Positions 13,864 to 25,747 of a stretch of DNA of 64,000 nucleotides are shown here, one piece after another. The notes beneath the pieces were generated by a model. The model was given only the letters and a program-made list of their open reading frames with translations. It was not told where the DNA came from and made no database searches. Source of the stretch: Cycas panzhihuaensis (lineage: Eukaryota > Cycadophyta). Positions within the stretch are counted from its first letter, which is position 1, and each line of letters opens with the position of its first letter. A program made the position numbers and the translations under genes. Where the stretch lies: positions 202,809,741 through 202,873,740 of the forward strand of contig CM041465.1 of assembly GCA_023213395.1 (NCBI GenBank), in the 5' to 3' direction.

Positions 13864-14240
13864 TATTGGGTAATGTTAACCGATGGCATTATTAAATTGA
13901 TGTAAATTAATATGATTATCCCTTTAATATACACTAAAGGGTCATAATATGTATACTTCTTTATTGTAATTAGTTATTAGTTGACTGAGTGGCTCATAAA
14001 ATACAATTGGACAATTAGGTGGTGATATGTATTATATATATGTATTAGTTTAGCATAATATAACTGGAAGTGATCATTTTTTACAACTATATTGTGTTAT
14101 GTATTTGTGCATATTTTTTCATTTATTATTCACTTGTATATCATTATTTCATAGTCTTGTTAGATCATGGACATGTGTATTGGCATTTAGTTTCTTACAA
14201 GTGGTATTAGAGTATGTTTTAGTTTCCTATGTTTCTTTCA
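13864..14240 (+). repeat. 3' LTR of element X
   Basis: It starts TATTGGGTAATGTTAACC and ends CCTATGTTTCTTTCA, 377 bp. At the site of the large microsatellite in the 5' copy it has only TATTATATATATG. It is followed by the target duplication TATTG. Confidence 0.8.
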
Positions 14241-14245
14241 TATTG

Positions 14246-15420
14246 AAGTAATATATCATTATTGATGTAAAGCATCAATTATTTTGGTTTCTTTTTCTTT
14301 GATATAATATGGATGAAAATCAAATTTACTTAGGTATTCCATCCACTTGTGTTGTCTTGCATTTAGATGCAATTAAGTGCATATATAGTTGAGATTGTCA
14401 TGATTAGTATGAAGCTTAAAATGTTTTCCTAGTAAGTAATACCTCCATACTCTAAGAGCATGCATAACTATCATAAGCTTTAAATCATGAACAAGGTAAT
14501 TCTTTTGATAATTCTTTAACTTCTTTGACTTGTAAAGAACACCCCTTCCATCTACCATTAATATTGTACCAAATCCTTTAACACTTGCATTATTATAGAC
14601 CAAGAAATCATAATTTAGATTAGGCATAATAAAGATCAAAGTAGTAATGATTAGCCTTTTTAATAGTTGAAATCTATCTTGATGTAAATTTATCCACATG
14701 AATTTGTACCTTTCTTTTATAATGAAGTGATAGGACCTACTATTTTGGAAAATCTTTTCACATATTTTTCATAGTATCCTATAAGATCTTTAAAGCTTCT
14801 CATTTTTTGTGCATTCTTGGCTAAAATTTAATCTATAACTACCATTACCTTTGGTAGATCAATAAAGATTACTACCTTGGAAATAATAAGACCCAGATAG
14901 TGTACTCCCTTCTCATAGAATTCACATTTGTTAAACTTGGCATGTAACTTATACTTTCAAAGTAATTATAATGTAATGCATAGATGTTCTTGATGTTCTT
15001 CCTTGATCTTTGAATAAATTAATATATCATCAATAAATATAATGGTAAAGTTGTCTAAGTACTCTCTAAGTACATTATTTATCAAGCACATAAATTGCAC
15101 AGGTATATTAGTTAAGCCAAATGTCATTACTAAGAATTTATAATGTCCATACCTTGTCTTAAAAGTAGTTTTGAAGATATCTTCCTCCTTTATCCTAATT
15201 TGGTAGTAACCTAACCTCAATACTATATTAGTGAATAACTTAACTCCCATTATTTAATCTAATAAGTCTTCAATTCTAGATATGGATATTTATTATTGAC
15301 TATTACTTTATTTAATTGTTGATAATCAATATATAGTTGTAAGGTTCTTTTTTTTTAGTCATAAATAGAATTACGGATCCCCATGGTTAAACACTTAGCC
15401 TAGTATAACCTTTATCAAGT
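14246..15420 (-). pseudogene. Gypsy element T: reverse transcriptase and RNase H
   Basis: On the minus strand the RT fingers begin near 15415 and run through to KTRYGHYKFLVMTFGLTNIP and FIDDILIYSKIKEEHQEHL, with the catalytic pair intact (near 15030). RNase H follows (14373-14699): DFLVYNNASVKGFGTIL, NYLVHDLKLMIVMHALRVWR, HTNHDNLNYI. The connection domain continues as LNARQHKWMEYLSKFDF and ends IIDALHQ at the element X junction. The motifs are those of plant Ty3/gypsy chromovirus-like elements. Frames are broken at both ends and between domains. Confidence 0.88.
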
Positions 15421-17655
15421 AGATCATACAGCTATATTTTTAGTTCGGGTAACTCTAGTATAACTAAATAATACAATACCTTAGAGACTAGTTCTATCCC
15501 TAACACAAGTTTAATCACATAATCCAACTACTCCAAGTTGATGATGGTATCATAATCTCCTAATGGTAGAATCTGGAAAGTAGCATTAGTTGACTATAAC
15601 TCCCATTCTAATAAATAAGAAGGTGCAAATTTAGTTACCTTTCTCTTGCTACTATTTGGCATGTATGCAATCCACTTAATCTTATGATCTTATATCTTGA
15701 GTTTGCACTTCTCTATAATCCTAGGGTGCAACATTGAGACTAATTCTTGAGTAAATAAGTATGGTAAGATCTTGCCTAGAATCTTACCAACTGCTTGTAC
15801 CATAGTGAATTATAGATTGTCTTATCTTTTCTTAATTGTTGTATGTACATGCATGTGTCCAACTTCTTAGGCTTCTTCTACTACAACTCTATATTATGGG
15901 TTTCTCCTCCTATTCCTACCTTATCTTAATAGTTTGAGGTATACTATTCTCACTTATTATATTGGTAGAATCTAACTTCACCCAAGTTTCTTAAAGCATT
16001 GGCCTACGCTATATTATATCTTGAATTGCCTTGGGAATGGTTATAGATTCTCCCTCCTTGGTTGAGTTTTGGAGGTTAAAAGTCCCTCTTTAGTGGCTCC
16101 TATTTTTCTTGCCTTCTTCTTTTTCATCCAATTAGTTTATCATGTGACCTTGCCTATTAGTCCTCATAACACCTAGCCTTATAGGCTACTTCTTGTAGAG
16201 TTTTAAGCTCATGTATCCTACTTCTGTTTTGGATATTTTCATTTAATCTGCTAATTAAATTTTAGGTTTTTACTTTCTCTTCTTAAATATATAGTACATA
16301 TTGGAGTAACTCCATAAATTATCTCTTATACTTGCCTATTGTCCTCCTTCATTACTTCAACTCATAGAAGCCTTATGTATTTTTAGTCCTCATAACACTT
16401 AGCCTTACAAACTGCTTCTTGTAGAGTATTAGGCTCACGTATCCTAATTCTGTTTTGGATATTCTCATTTAACCTACTAATTAACTTTTGGGTTTTTACT
16501 TTCTCTTCTTAAGTATATAGTACATATTGGAGTAACTCCATAAATTATCTCTTATACTTGCCTATTGTCGTCCTTCCTTACTTCAACTCATAGAAGCGTT
16601 ATATCTTTTTAGTCCTCATAACACCTAGCCCTATAGATTTCTTCTTGTAGAGTTTTAGACTCATGTATCCTAATTCTGTTTTGGACATTTTCATTTAATC
16701 TACTAATCAACTTTTGGGTTTTTACTTTCTCTTCTTAAATATATAGTACATATTGGAGTAACTCCATAAATTATCTCTTATACTTGCCTATTGTCCTTCT
16801 TCCTTACTTCAACTCATAGAAGCCTTATGTCTTTTTATCATAATATTTCTCTAAGAGGTACTTTTATTTAAAGTATTTAATAAATTTGCTTTACTTCATT
16901 TCTCTTTCTCAAAGTCCCTTTACCTTCTTATGATGCTCCCACCACAAGGTTGCCTTCCTTGCCAAGTTATATATAGTTATTCTCACCTTCTCACTAGAGT
17001 TGTAGTCATTTAAATTGAGTACTTTTCTATGTCAAGCAACCATGACTTAGCTTCATCTTAATTATTAATTTCTCCATTGAAGCTAGGTGGAATTACCTTC
17101 CTCATTTCAAGCTAAAGTGTACTCCTTCTGCCTCCTTATTTCCTTCATTTTAGTCTTGGAGTTTCATTAGAAAACATAGCACTAGTATAATAATACTCTT
17201 CTCTATGATCTTAAGTCCTCCTTTTGATTCTTTTAGTCAAATATTTATGAGTTGATGGCTCTCATGATTTGCTTCTTCTTTTATTACTCCTAGTGTTTTG
17301 AATCCTCTTGAAATTCTCTTTCTCAATAGTTTTTTGTATATTATGGAGCATTGCTTCATGGTTTCTTAGAATTATTTCATTGTCCTCTTTCTAGCTTCTT
17401 AGTTGCTCTCATAGTTCACAAATTGTTTCTACTAAGGTCATTGAAATGTTAGTTTGTGTGTGTCCTTTCCATTTCTTCAAATTTAAGGTCTCTTTGGCCC
17501 TCTTCAACTATTCATGTATCATCCTTATGTAACATTCTTTCCATGTTCATGATGATTCTTGTTCTCTTATATGAGTTTTTTCCAAGGTTTGATAATTTTC
17601 CTAAATAGAATTTTTTCCCCCTCTTCTAAAAATTAATTAGTCTTCACTCATTATG
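15421..17655 (-). pseudogene. Gypsy element T: gag and protease region
   Basis: The likely gag start is an ATG near 17651 on the minus strand (MSED, then TAA). Retrotransposon gag signals follow: IPPSFNGEINN, DEAKSWLLDIEKYS, and ITIYNLARKATLWWEHHKKV near 16960-17000. A segment LISRLNENVQNRIRIHESKT belongs to the gag C-terminal half and is repeated three times (see 16159-16836). The protease tail shows FQILPLGDYDTIINLE near 15560. Frames are heavily interrupted. Confidence 0.72.
16159..16836 (-). repeat. Three tandem copies of a 226-bp gag segment
   Basis: Units at 16159-16384, 16385-16610 and 16611-16836 each begin AGTCCTCATAACAC and are very similar throughout. Each encodes, on the minus strand, the same gag segment (for example LISRLNENVQNRIR). 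The unit is 226 bp, not divisible by three, so each repeat shifts the frame. Confidence 0.93.
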
Positions 17656-20550
17656 TTTACTCTAGAAAAAAAATATATATTAAAGTTCTTATTAGTCACT
17701 CAGAATTTGATCTTGAGGCTTTAACAACTTCCTTGCAAACTTAAAACCAAGCTTTAATAAGTTCTTTATAAGCTTCTAAACCTAGCTACTCTAAAGTCAC
17801 AATCGTCGTACCCTTCTTCATAGGCATTTATGACTTTGTCTTAATGGAACTCACCAGAGTTACCTAATAAGATTAGTACTAATTATTCATCTAGCTATCA
17901 TGACCCAACAAGGCTAGCACCAACTATTCATACTTGAATTTGTGGAGCTTATTTAAAATAACATTTGCATAATGGAATGCCTAATGGATGTGATACATCC
18001 AAGAGAATATAGATACTTTAATACTTGCAACTAGATTTATTTTATAGTTAATAGCAATTCAATAATGTAAGGAGCCAAAGTAATTTAATTATAAATAAGA
18101 CATCTTAGAGTATCATAATGAGGGAAGTGTTACTCTTTATTACTATAAACCCCTCAAGGATTGGCTATAATAAGGTCTGGTCTACATGTTCAATGAATAA
18201 GCACAAATAACAAAGAGACAACCACAAAATGTCCAACTCTATAGCACACTTATTGGATTTTATAATATATAATATACATGATATACAAAGTTGAAAAGTA
18301 AATGACCATTAAATAAAGTTATAAAGGATAATATTCAAAATATAAAAGGAAATATAAAAAGGGAAAGTGAAAATGCAAATAAAAGAAAAAAGGAATGAAA
18401 ATACAACTATGAACAAAGGGAAAAGACTAACAAGAATATAGTAGATAATGTTTGTTATAGGTCTTTTAGCATTGTAATGAGTGGTAATTCAATGAACACT
18501 ATCTTAGCTTAATTAATTCAAATGAATTACTTTTGCATTTATTGTAAACTAAGGATATTAATATAACTTAGCAATATTATAGTTTATAGTAATAATTTTC
18601 TGACCATAACAAAGTTTGCGAATTAAATAGATCAAGTGGACAAAATCTATTAGGCATCAATATCCTTGGTAGTAAACAACATCTTAAGCAATGAATCCTA
18701 GAAAAGGAATCTAATATTATTAAGAAAAAGAAGATTTATGACCAAAATCTTATTCAAGCCTATGTAGTACTCTATATGAACATTGGATAAAAATCTTTGA
18801 TGCCTCAAACATATAATAATCTACCAACAAGAGGAAATTAAAATAAGATAAGAATGTGAAAACTAAGATGATACTAGCATAAGCTTGGCAACCATCCTTA
18901 GCACTTACCATAAGAGAAGAAATGGGTGGAAATTTAGAAGGAGAATTTAAAAAATCACAAAAGATGTCATTACACAAGACATTCAATAAACCCTACAGAA
19001 AACCACTGAACTCATCCACTCTTCTTCCATATACTATTGTTGCCCTTACTTCTATTACAAATGTTAAAACAATGCCCTCCAATTAGACATAATTGTTACA
19101 ACCACTTTTGATGCACATTATTGAGTAATTATTACACTTTATATGATAGTCATGAGTTCACATTAATAGGTAATAGTACTAGAGAGAGAAGTAGTTTCAT
19201 TTCTTATCAATGGACTTCACTAAAAGGTGGGTCCCATGATAGTGACTTAAATAATTATGTCATGTTGTATCTCTAAGGATGCCTACCAATTGATTACTAG
19301 TATGGTTAAGGCCCAAAGATTTTACAACCAAGTCAACATGAAGATTCTAGTCTCTAAAACTAATATTTTAGTTAAGCCTCAAATTTGCACTAAATTAAAG
19401 GGATCCTTATACTAATAAATAAGGTTAGTGGGTATCAAGTTCTTTGACAAACCCACTAAATAAGAAAATTCAATATAGTCAAGTCTAAAACCATTAACTC
19501 AGACTTCACCATTGAATACATTAGTGGGCATCCTCCCTACCAAGCATTTTAGTCATGTTGTCTTACTTGATTTTACACTACCAATAAGAGCCAACATGAT
19601 TCCAAGCTTTGTATATCCTATAATTCTATCCAATTATTCTCCAATCACTGGGTTTGTGTTAGTGAAGGATATATCTTAAAAGGAAAGTATTAAAGGTAAC
19701 ACAAAAATATTGGGATTTCTCCATCCCATATATATGATTTCCTCTTTATTGAAGAGATGGAAATTAGTGACATCAATTCTTGGGTGCATCTTTGCATTGC
19801 AGCCTTATTTAATTCTATTGATAATTTAGAGGTATTTTAAAGTTCTTGTTTTATAACATAGTTGGTAGTGTGTGACATATGGCTTTCTTGCTTCATATCT
19901 TCTTCTATGTTGCTCAAGCTATGGGATTCTCTTGTTTAGGGAGTGAAAATCTTACCCTACTGAATTCTATAATCTTTAGAGTAATCAAAGCAAGAATATT
20001 TATTAAGAAAATACATACCAATAGAATTGCATATGAAACTTAGTACCACTATTTCTCTGAATGAAACTAATAATATTTGAGATAGGCATTTCCCACAAAC
20101 ATACTAAGAAAGGTTTTATTAAACATAGATCTTAATAGTCACTACATGGTCTTTTATAGCCTTGGACAAGTTTGGTATTATAGGAGGCCTTATTTCCCCA
20201 ATACAGAGGGTTTATGTATAGAAGCCATTTCCAAAACACAAGAATGTTTCTTGGATAAATGACAAATATGTTAAATAGGAAAAATATTAAAATAATTAAT
20301 TCTACAAAACCATTCCTAACGTCAACAATTGGAGGTAGGGCACTAAGTAAGAAAATCAGTGATGAACCAAAATGAGTAACTACAAATTATCAGAACATAT
20401 ATTCCAAGAAAATAACACCATCTATATCTAATGAGAGCCCATCTAGGAAGTAAATGCAGAGAGTGTACATGAATGCTTCTAAGAATATTTAAGGAAGATT
20501 AATTGCATTATGTGCTACACAATATAAAGAAACTTTGGAGAATTATTGGA
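17656..20550. other. Probable leader/LTR of T and unassigned DNA
   Basis: The 5' LTR and leader of element T should lie just above 17656, but the partner LTR is lost and no clear PBS was found. Beyond about 18500 I recognise no gene. A 78-codon minus-strand frame at 18750-18986 has a hydrophobic centre (ASIILVFTFLSYFNFLLLV) but no family signal. Confidence 0.4.
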
Positions 20551-20559
20551 ATCTCTATT

Positions 20560-21200
20560 TGTAGAAAATGGATCATTACTACATGTGAAGAGGAAGTTGA
20601 ATGAGATTGATAAGCATCGCATTCATTATTATTACAAATCCTAATGCTTTGATTGAGTTCATATGTGTTTTAGAATACTTTCCACACATTTTATAAAATG
20701 TTGTCCCAATGAAAAATCCTAAAACAACTACCTATAAGCATATCTTTCCAAAGACTCTATTATGGTAGCATCCACAAAAATCAAACTATGTAAAATTTTC
20801 TCCATTTCCATTTTTATCATTGTATGATCTGAGATATTTTTCTTTATTATTGACTTTAAGTCCTTCTCAGATGAATGATCCACGATAGCTATAGGATCTT
20901 CTTTATAGTTGCATTTAATGTAATATTTCTAGAAGATTCTCGGTGTATCATAACTAAATGCTTCAGTTTTTCCAACATAATAAGTTTATAATTGAATGTA
21001 TAATAGCCTCACTTATAACATCCATTTCATCATTTAAAACTATTATCTTAGAACTATCTATTTTTTGTCCAAGGGATGAGTAGTGACCCAAAGATATGCC
21101 TTTAGATTATACTCATTTATCCTGAGAAGATTTCCTATTTTCTTGCAACGAATCCTTCGTAAATAAAACCCCACTTTCATAATAATGATCCATTATGATT
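20560..21200 (-). pseudogene. Unrecognised degenerate coding remnant
   Basis: On the minus strand there are two moderately open stretches. One reads GSIIMDHYYESGVLFTKDSL and, after two stops, IIVLNDEMDVISEAIIHS. The second reads EDPIAIVDHSSEKDLKSI and later LIFVDATIIESLERYAYR, followed by a hydrophobic run. Composition looks more protein-like than the surroundings, but I cannot name a family. It may be a gene relic with introns or a retroelement piece. Confidence 0.25.
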
Positions 21201-21700
21201 GAACCCCATCTAAGGAATGTTAGTCTATTGAAGTCAATTACCAATACTCAATTGGATTCAAATCTTAAAAGAAGAAAAATTAAACACTAATTAATTATAA
21301 TTAGGAGCCCTTCAAGAATCCTTGATGCTTAAATTCAAGTATTTATAACCTTCCATGCCTACATTCCATGATTTTGTAGTTTATCATTATGCATCAAAGC
21401 TCAATAAAATCTAACCCTACGTTGTAATTGGTGGGATCATATCCTTATAGGAGTGCTTCATGAAGGAGCACTTCATGCATGATCATTCCATATAGGATCT
21501 TACTTTTGGTTACTCATCCCTTGCACTAACATTTCTTGCACCACCCTTCTTGCACTCACCTTCATATCCATAAGATGTAATTTTATGAGATGCCACACTT
21601 ATGGGAGACCACTTATATGGCATGCCAACTTCACCCTTTTGTAAGAAGTCAACTCCTTTGATTAATTATGCATATTCATGTTTTGATGTCCCACACCATA

Positions 21701-22240
21701 TTATACCCCTATAAATTTAAAAAAAATGGTCTTTATAAGGGATGTGTAGACCATGATACTTGGCCTAAGAGCTTCAATTAACATCCTCTCAAATAACTTA
21801 TATGACTTGCTTAGTCCATCAATCAAGTAACAAAATGTCACTACCTCTAGAGTGCAACTTTCTTCTCTCATATGCGTAAAATAGTCGTAAGTTTCATCTA
21901 ATTGTAGACCCTTATAATGTTTATATATAATTATGTTCACTAAGATAACATATGGAAATATTCCCACCTATGACATTTCATTATGTAATTTATAAGCTCT
22001 ATGAAACTTACTAGTAGTTCCAAATCCCATAATCAATGTGTTATAAAAAAAACACATGGATCTTGGTAAGTTCTAAATTCTCAAATAACTCTACTATCTC
22101 ATCTAGTCTATTTATCTTACAAAGTGCACCAACCATAGTTGTATATGTCACATTATTTATTATAATGTTTTGTGATTTTATTTCCACAACATCCCTAACT
22201 ATTAATTTTTTATCTCATCCATTTGAGGCTCTATGAATGT
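21701..22240 (-). pseudogene. Pentatricopeptide-repeat (PPR) protein relic
   Basis: The minus strand encodes several P-class PPR motifs, helical 35-residue repeats that bind organellar RNA in intact proteins. Visible pieces in order are VTYTTMVGALCKINRLDEI, NTLIMGFGTTSKFHRAYKL, a less conserved repeat around YKGLQLDETYDYFTHMREE, then VTFCYLIDGLSKSYKLFERM and RPSIMVYTSLIK. Frames shift between repeats, one stop splits the middle (after HNEMS), and a deletion shortens the repeat at LIDGLSKSYKL. The start, the organelle-targeting peptide and the remaining repeats are missing, so it is a fragment. Plant genomes hold hundreds of PPR genes; the parent is unknown. Confidence 0.8.
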
Positions 22241-22249
22241 TATCTTCTA

Positions 22250-22668
22250 ATATAATGTAGCCCTTTTCTTTAACATATTTGTTGGTTGTTATGCTTCTCC
22301 ATCATGACTGCACATTAGTGTTTAGTGACTTAAACACCATTTTTAGCAAGGGCCAAATAAGGGGTAACATCTAACCTCATTGCTTTTATTGCCTCTAATA
22401 GGTTAATAAAAAATATAACTTGAAATAAAATCACTTATACTAATATGAGAAAGACGTGAGTGCCAAAGTGTTGATGAGATTAGGTTCAATTGGCTAATAT
22501 TTTATAAATAACAATAGCATACTCATATGTAGACTCATCAATGTGAACATGTGATTTCTCACCTTCTATATAAATAGTTGCATGTTGTTCAAAATGAGAT
22601 GATGCAGTAATAGAACTTCCTTCTTAAATACTAGCAAATAATAGCAACATTCCTTTTTATGGAGAAAG
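22250..22668. other. Flank between PPR relic and element K, no gene seen
   Basis: This AT-rich stretch may hold further decayed sequence of the PPR gene up to about 22430, but no motif can be supported. Confidence 0.4.
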
Positions 22669-23000
22669 TGGAATTAACTTTTCTCTAATAATTTCCAAAT
22701 ACTCTAATAAAAGTTGAATTCTCAAGAAAACTACACAAGCACAAGATCACTTTATATTACTAGGCCACTTTAAGGGGGCAACCTCTAATACACAATATTT
22801 CAATGCTCAAAGATGTCCTTTACAAGAGTGGAGATTACATGTATATAAGGCTACTAAGGCCACTCATCTCTCTTACCTAATGCATATAAGATAATTATAA
22901 TAAGAGACTAGTGAAGATGAAGAAAAATAAGGAGAATAATATACATTAATGAGAGAGAGGAGGAAGGTAGATGTATTGAAAGGAGGTTGGGTATATAACA
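22669..23000 (-). repeat. 3' LTR of chromovirus K
   Basis: On the minus strand it begins TGTTATATACCC at 23000, directly after the polypurine tract, and ends TTCCA at 22669, 332 bp. The blocks GGGGGCAACCTCTAATACA, TCAATGCTCAAA and ATAAGGCTACTAAGG (plus-strand reading) recur in the 5' LTR. Confidence 0.8.
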
Positions 23001-23016
23001 AGTCCCCCCCTCCCTT
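23001..23016 (-). promoter_or_regulatory. Polypurine tract of chromovirus K
   Basis: On the minus strand AAGGGAGGGGGGGACT lies right before the TG of the 3' LTR. It primes plus-strand DNA synthesis in LTR elements. Confidence 0.8.
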
Positions 23017-23059
23017 AAAAATCTTTGTCCTTAAAGCTTAAGCAATTCTAGATATTCCT

Positions 23060-23600
23060 AGGCAATCTGCTCACCCTCCTATATTGAATCTTCCCATGGC
23101 AACTACTTCCATTTGATGAGGTACTCCTAGATCTGTTAGGAATGTAAGTTTTGCATCCTTACCTCAAGGATTTATTCTGGTATTAATTAGAGTTTTCCTT
23201 CATCATCCAAAAGTGGGAGTTTAGTCTATGCTTATGCTTATTGGTCAATGACCATTTTCAAACAGGATACATAAAAGATATTATGGAGTTTGGATGTTGC
23301 TAGCAACTCAAAGGCATAGGCTACCTCATCTACTTACTTAAGGACCTGATATAGCCTAAAATCTTGGCACAAGTTTGTGATTAGTATCTCCCTTAAGTGA
23401 TGTTTACTTGTAAGGTTATAGGTGGAGGTAGACCTAATCTCTCAGTTAGAACTCCTAGTCACTTCATTTTTTATCTGCTTACTGCTTCATCCTATTTTGT
23501 ACCAAGTTGAGGTTATATTTTAGTATCCAGAGTATATCAACTTATTGTTGTAGATGCTCCTCTACTTCTTACACCCTTGAAGTCTACGTGATATAATTTT
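23060..23600 (-). pseudogene. Chromovirus K: integrase C-terminus and chromodomain
   Basis: On the minus strand the segment starts VEEHLQQ and continues through a decayed integrase C-terminal region with NHKLVPRF, VAYAFELLATSKLHNIFYVS and CLKMVIDQ. Then comes LLDDEGKL and the chromodomain (ILEVRMQNL, EYLIKWK, LPWEDS, EGEQ). In active elements the chromodomain steers integration to heterochromatin. Stops replace several Gln and Trp positions. The catalytic core that should precede this is absent: it joins, within about 40 bases, to the N-terminal half of the RT. Confidence 0.85.
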
Positions 23601-23619
23601 TTATGGTTAGTACATTAAT

Positions 23620-24010
23620 GAGGCCAAAGGGCATGACCAAGAATTCATAGTAACCTTTATAGGTTTGAAAGTCTATTTTGTACACATCTTTTATCTTGAC
23701 CCTAATTTAGTGATCGCGAGATCAAAGATCCAAGGATATAAATATAGTTGCACCATGTAATTCATCAATCACTAGAATAGGAAATTTATTCTTGATTATG
23801 ATTTTGTTCAACACCCTATAATCAACACATATCTAAAATAACCCATCCTTTTTTCTAACTAGTATGACTGGGGCAAAAAAGGCACTTTTACTCTCTTAAG
23901 TGACCCTTGCATCTAGTAATTCATATACCAACCTATCAATTATATTCATTTGTTGGTATAGATACTTATATAGTTGTGTGCTAGGTGGGTGACTCCCATG
24001 GATAATCTCA
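23620..24010 (-). pseudogene. Chromovirus K: N-terminal half of reverse transcriptase
   Basis: The minus strand reads [66 protein letters not shown] and GYYEFLVMPFGLINV, which are the finger and early palm segments of Ty3/gypsy RT. The sequence stops before the catalytic xxDD motif, which is deleted. One stop sits inside the first segment. Confidence 0.88.
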
Positions 24011-24329
24011 ATGGCACGGTCTTACTCTCATTGTGGTAAAAGTCCCTTAGTGTCTTTGTTAAAGACCTAGGGATGGTTAAGTAGAACTTCTTACAATTCT
24101 AGTAATAGGTGACTATTATAACTGGTATCTTCTCCAATTAGAGATAGTTGGCCTATGATTATATAACACCTTACAATTATCCTTATGCTTCCCTTTCATA
24201 TCAACTTCTCCATCTAATCTGAGATGACAACTTGTGATGGGGGTGGGGTGATTCCACTAAGTTAGTACTCTTGACCTTCTGAGTTGAATTAAATAAACAA
24301 CTCTTATAGGTTAGGGTGAACGGTACTAA

Positions 24330-24620
24330 GTGACTATAACCATTGAACTCATAAAACTACATTGACACCTCCAATAGGGATTGTAAACATTGAAGTAGAT
24401 AAATGATAGTCTCCCATGGTAAGCCTAATATTATGACATTTTCCACCACAAAATAGAGTTCTCCCATTAGCAACCATGACTTGGAAGTTCTTCACTTCAT
24501 ATAGGAAATAATTGAGCTCTTCATCTAATTTCCTATTAATGAAATTATGGATGCTTCCTGAGTCAATTAAGATAACTACTTACTTTTTCTTAATATACCC
24601 AATGATTTTGAGAGTTTGAG
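24330..24620 (-). pseudogene. Chromovirus K: aspartic protease
   Basis: The minus strand is open from LIDSGSIHNFINRKLDEEL (catalytic D-S-G intact) through FQVMVANGRTLFCGGKC, NIRLTMGDYHLSTSMFTIPI and GGVNVVLxVQWL. This is the retroviral-type protease of plant gypsy elements, which matures Gag-Pol. The region is unusually well preserved: the first stop replaces the Gly of the usual LGVQWL. Confidence 0.88.
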
Positions 24621-24699
24621 GAGTTACAATTTTGGATGAGGCATGGACTAAGATGGTTGTAGTATCTTCATCATCATCTTTTAGTGATTCTAGCAATTC

Positions 24700-25747
24700 T
24701 AGAACATGTTCATGTGGTTGTTCTAGAATATTTTCTTCCTCTTATTCTTCATCTTGTATGTCCTTAATGGAAAATAATCATTTTCAAAACATTGATGGTC
24801 CTTATGCCATTTTTGGTTACATATAAAGCATAATCCTTTTGACCTTTTCTCATCAAATTCTTATGTGGTTATTCATCAAACAATTGGTGAGTGTGGCATG
24901 ACTAGGGTATGTGATGCATATGATGGTATTCTTTTGTCTATATATGATTGCATGGACTATTTAGATGCCTTATCTTTTGCTTTAATATAGTGTGCTAGTC
25001 TTATGGCTTATGTGATTTATGTAGGATTCAATAGATGGAGTTTATATTTAATCTCATCTTGAAGTCCACCAATGTATAGTTCTAGCATTTATTCCTCACT
25101 TAGGTTCTTGACTTGTGTGGAGAGGCATTGGTATACAAAGGTATATTCTAAAACTGTGTTATCTTGTTAAATCTTTATGAGCTGGCTGAAGTTGCCATTA
25201 TCTTAAATATTATCATATTAGATCTTAAGGTCCTTGATAAGATAGTCTCAATCATAATTGAGTGCACTAACCTTATTCTTCACCCATTGGTGCCATTCAT
25301 AAGGCTCAGATTCTATATGTAGAGAGGCTATTAATAGCTTTTTATCTTTTAGGACTTAGTGAAGGGAAAAGTATTGTTCCATTTGTAGCACCCAAGTTTG
25401 AATGTCATTACCATTGAATTTTTTGAGCTCTATCTTTAGAAGGAAGGTTGGCCTCCCTTGCATGTTATCATAGTGATTATCATCCATGACCTCATTATGA
25501 TATCCTTATTGAGATGTATCATCCAAATTGAGTTTCCTTTTTCCTTTATATTGGTAGTCATCCTTATTAACTTGATTATCCTTGTTGGTGAAAATTTACT
25601 CTAGTTGGGCAATCATATTAGATACTTAAAGGGCCAAATTATTTACCGTATGTTGTACCTCTTAAATCTTGATATTTATTTCCCCTCTTAATGAGAGGAT
25701 TACATCATTAAGTTTAATGCTTTAATCAAGGCTAATATTTAAGGTCA
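24700..25747 (-). pseudogene. Chromovirus K: gag
   Basis: The likely start is ATG at 25747-25745 (MTLNISLD). The N-terminal part is coiled-coil-like (DVILSLRGEINIKI, TVNNLAL). The capsid region shows KIELKKFNGNDIQTWVLQME and IASLHIESEPYEWHQWVKNK. A zinc knuckle at 24830-24789 keeps all four ligands (C-FI-C-NQKW-H-KDHQ-C). A few stops interrupt the frame. The size, about 350 codons, is normal for the family. Confidence 0.85.

Noticed and set aside
16159-16836. CRISPR array
   Set aside because: The three units are contiguous 226-bp copies of gag coding DNA with no spacer pattern; the host is a plant.
20640-20780. ABC transporter membrane segment
   Set aside because: A hydrophobic run resembles such segments only loosely; no Walker or signature motif is present.
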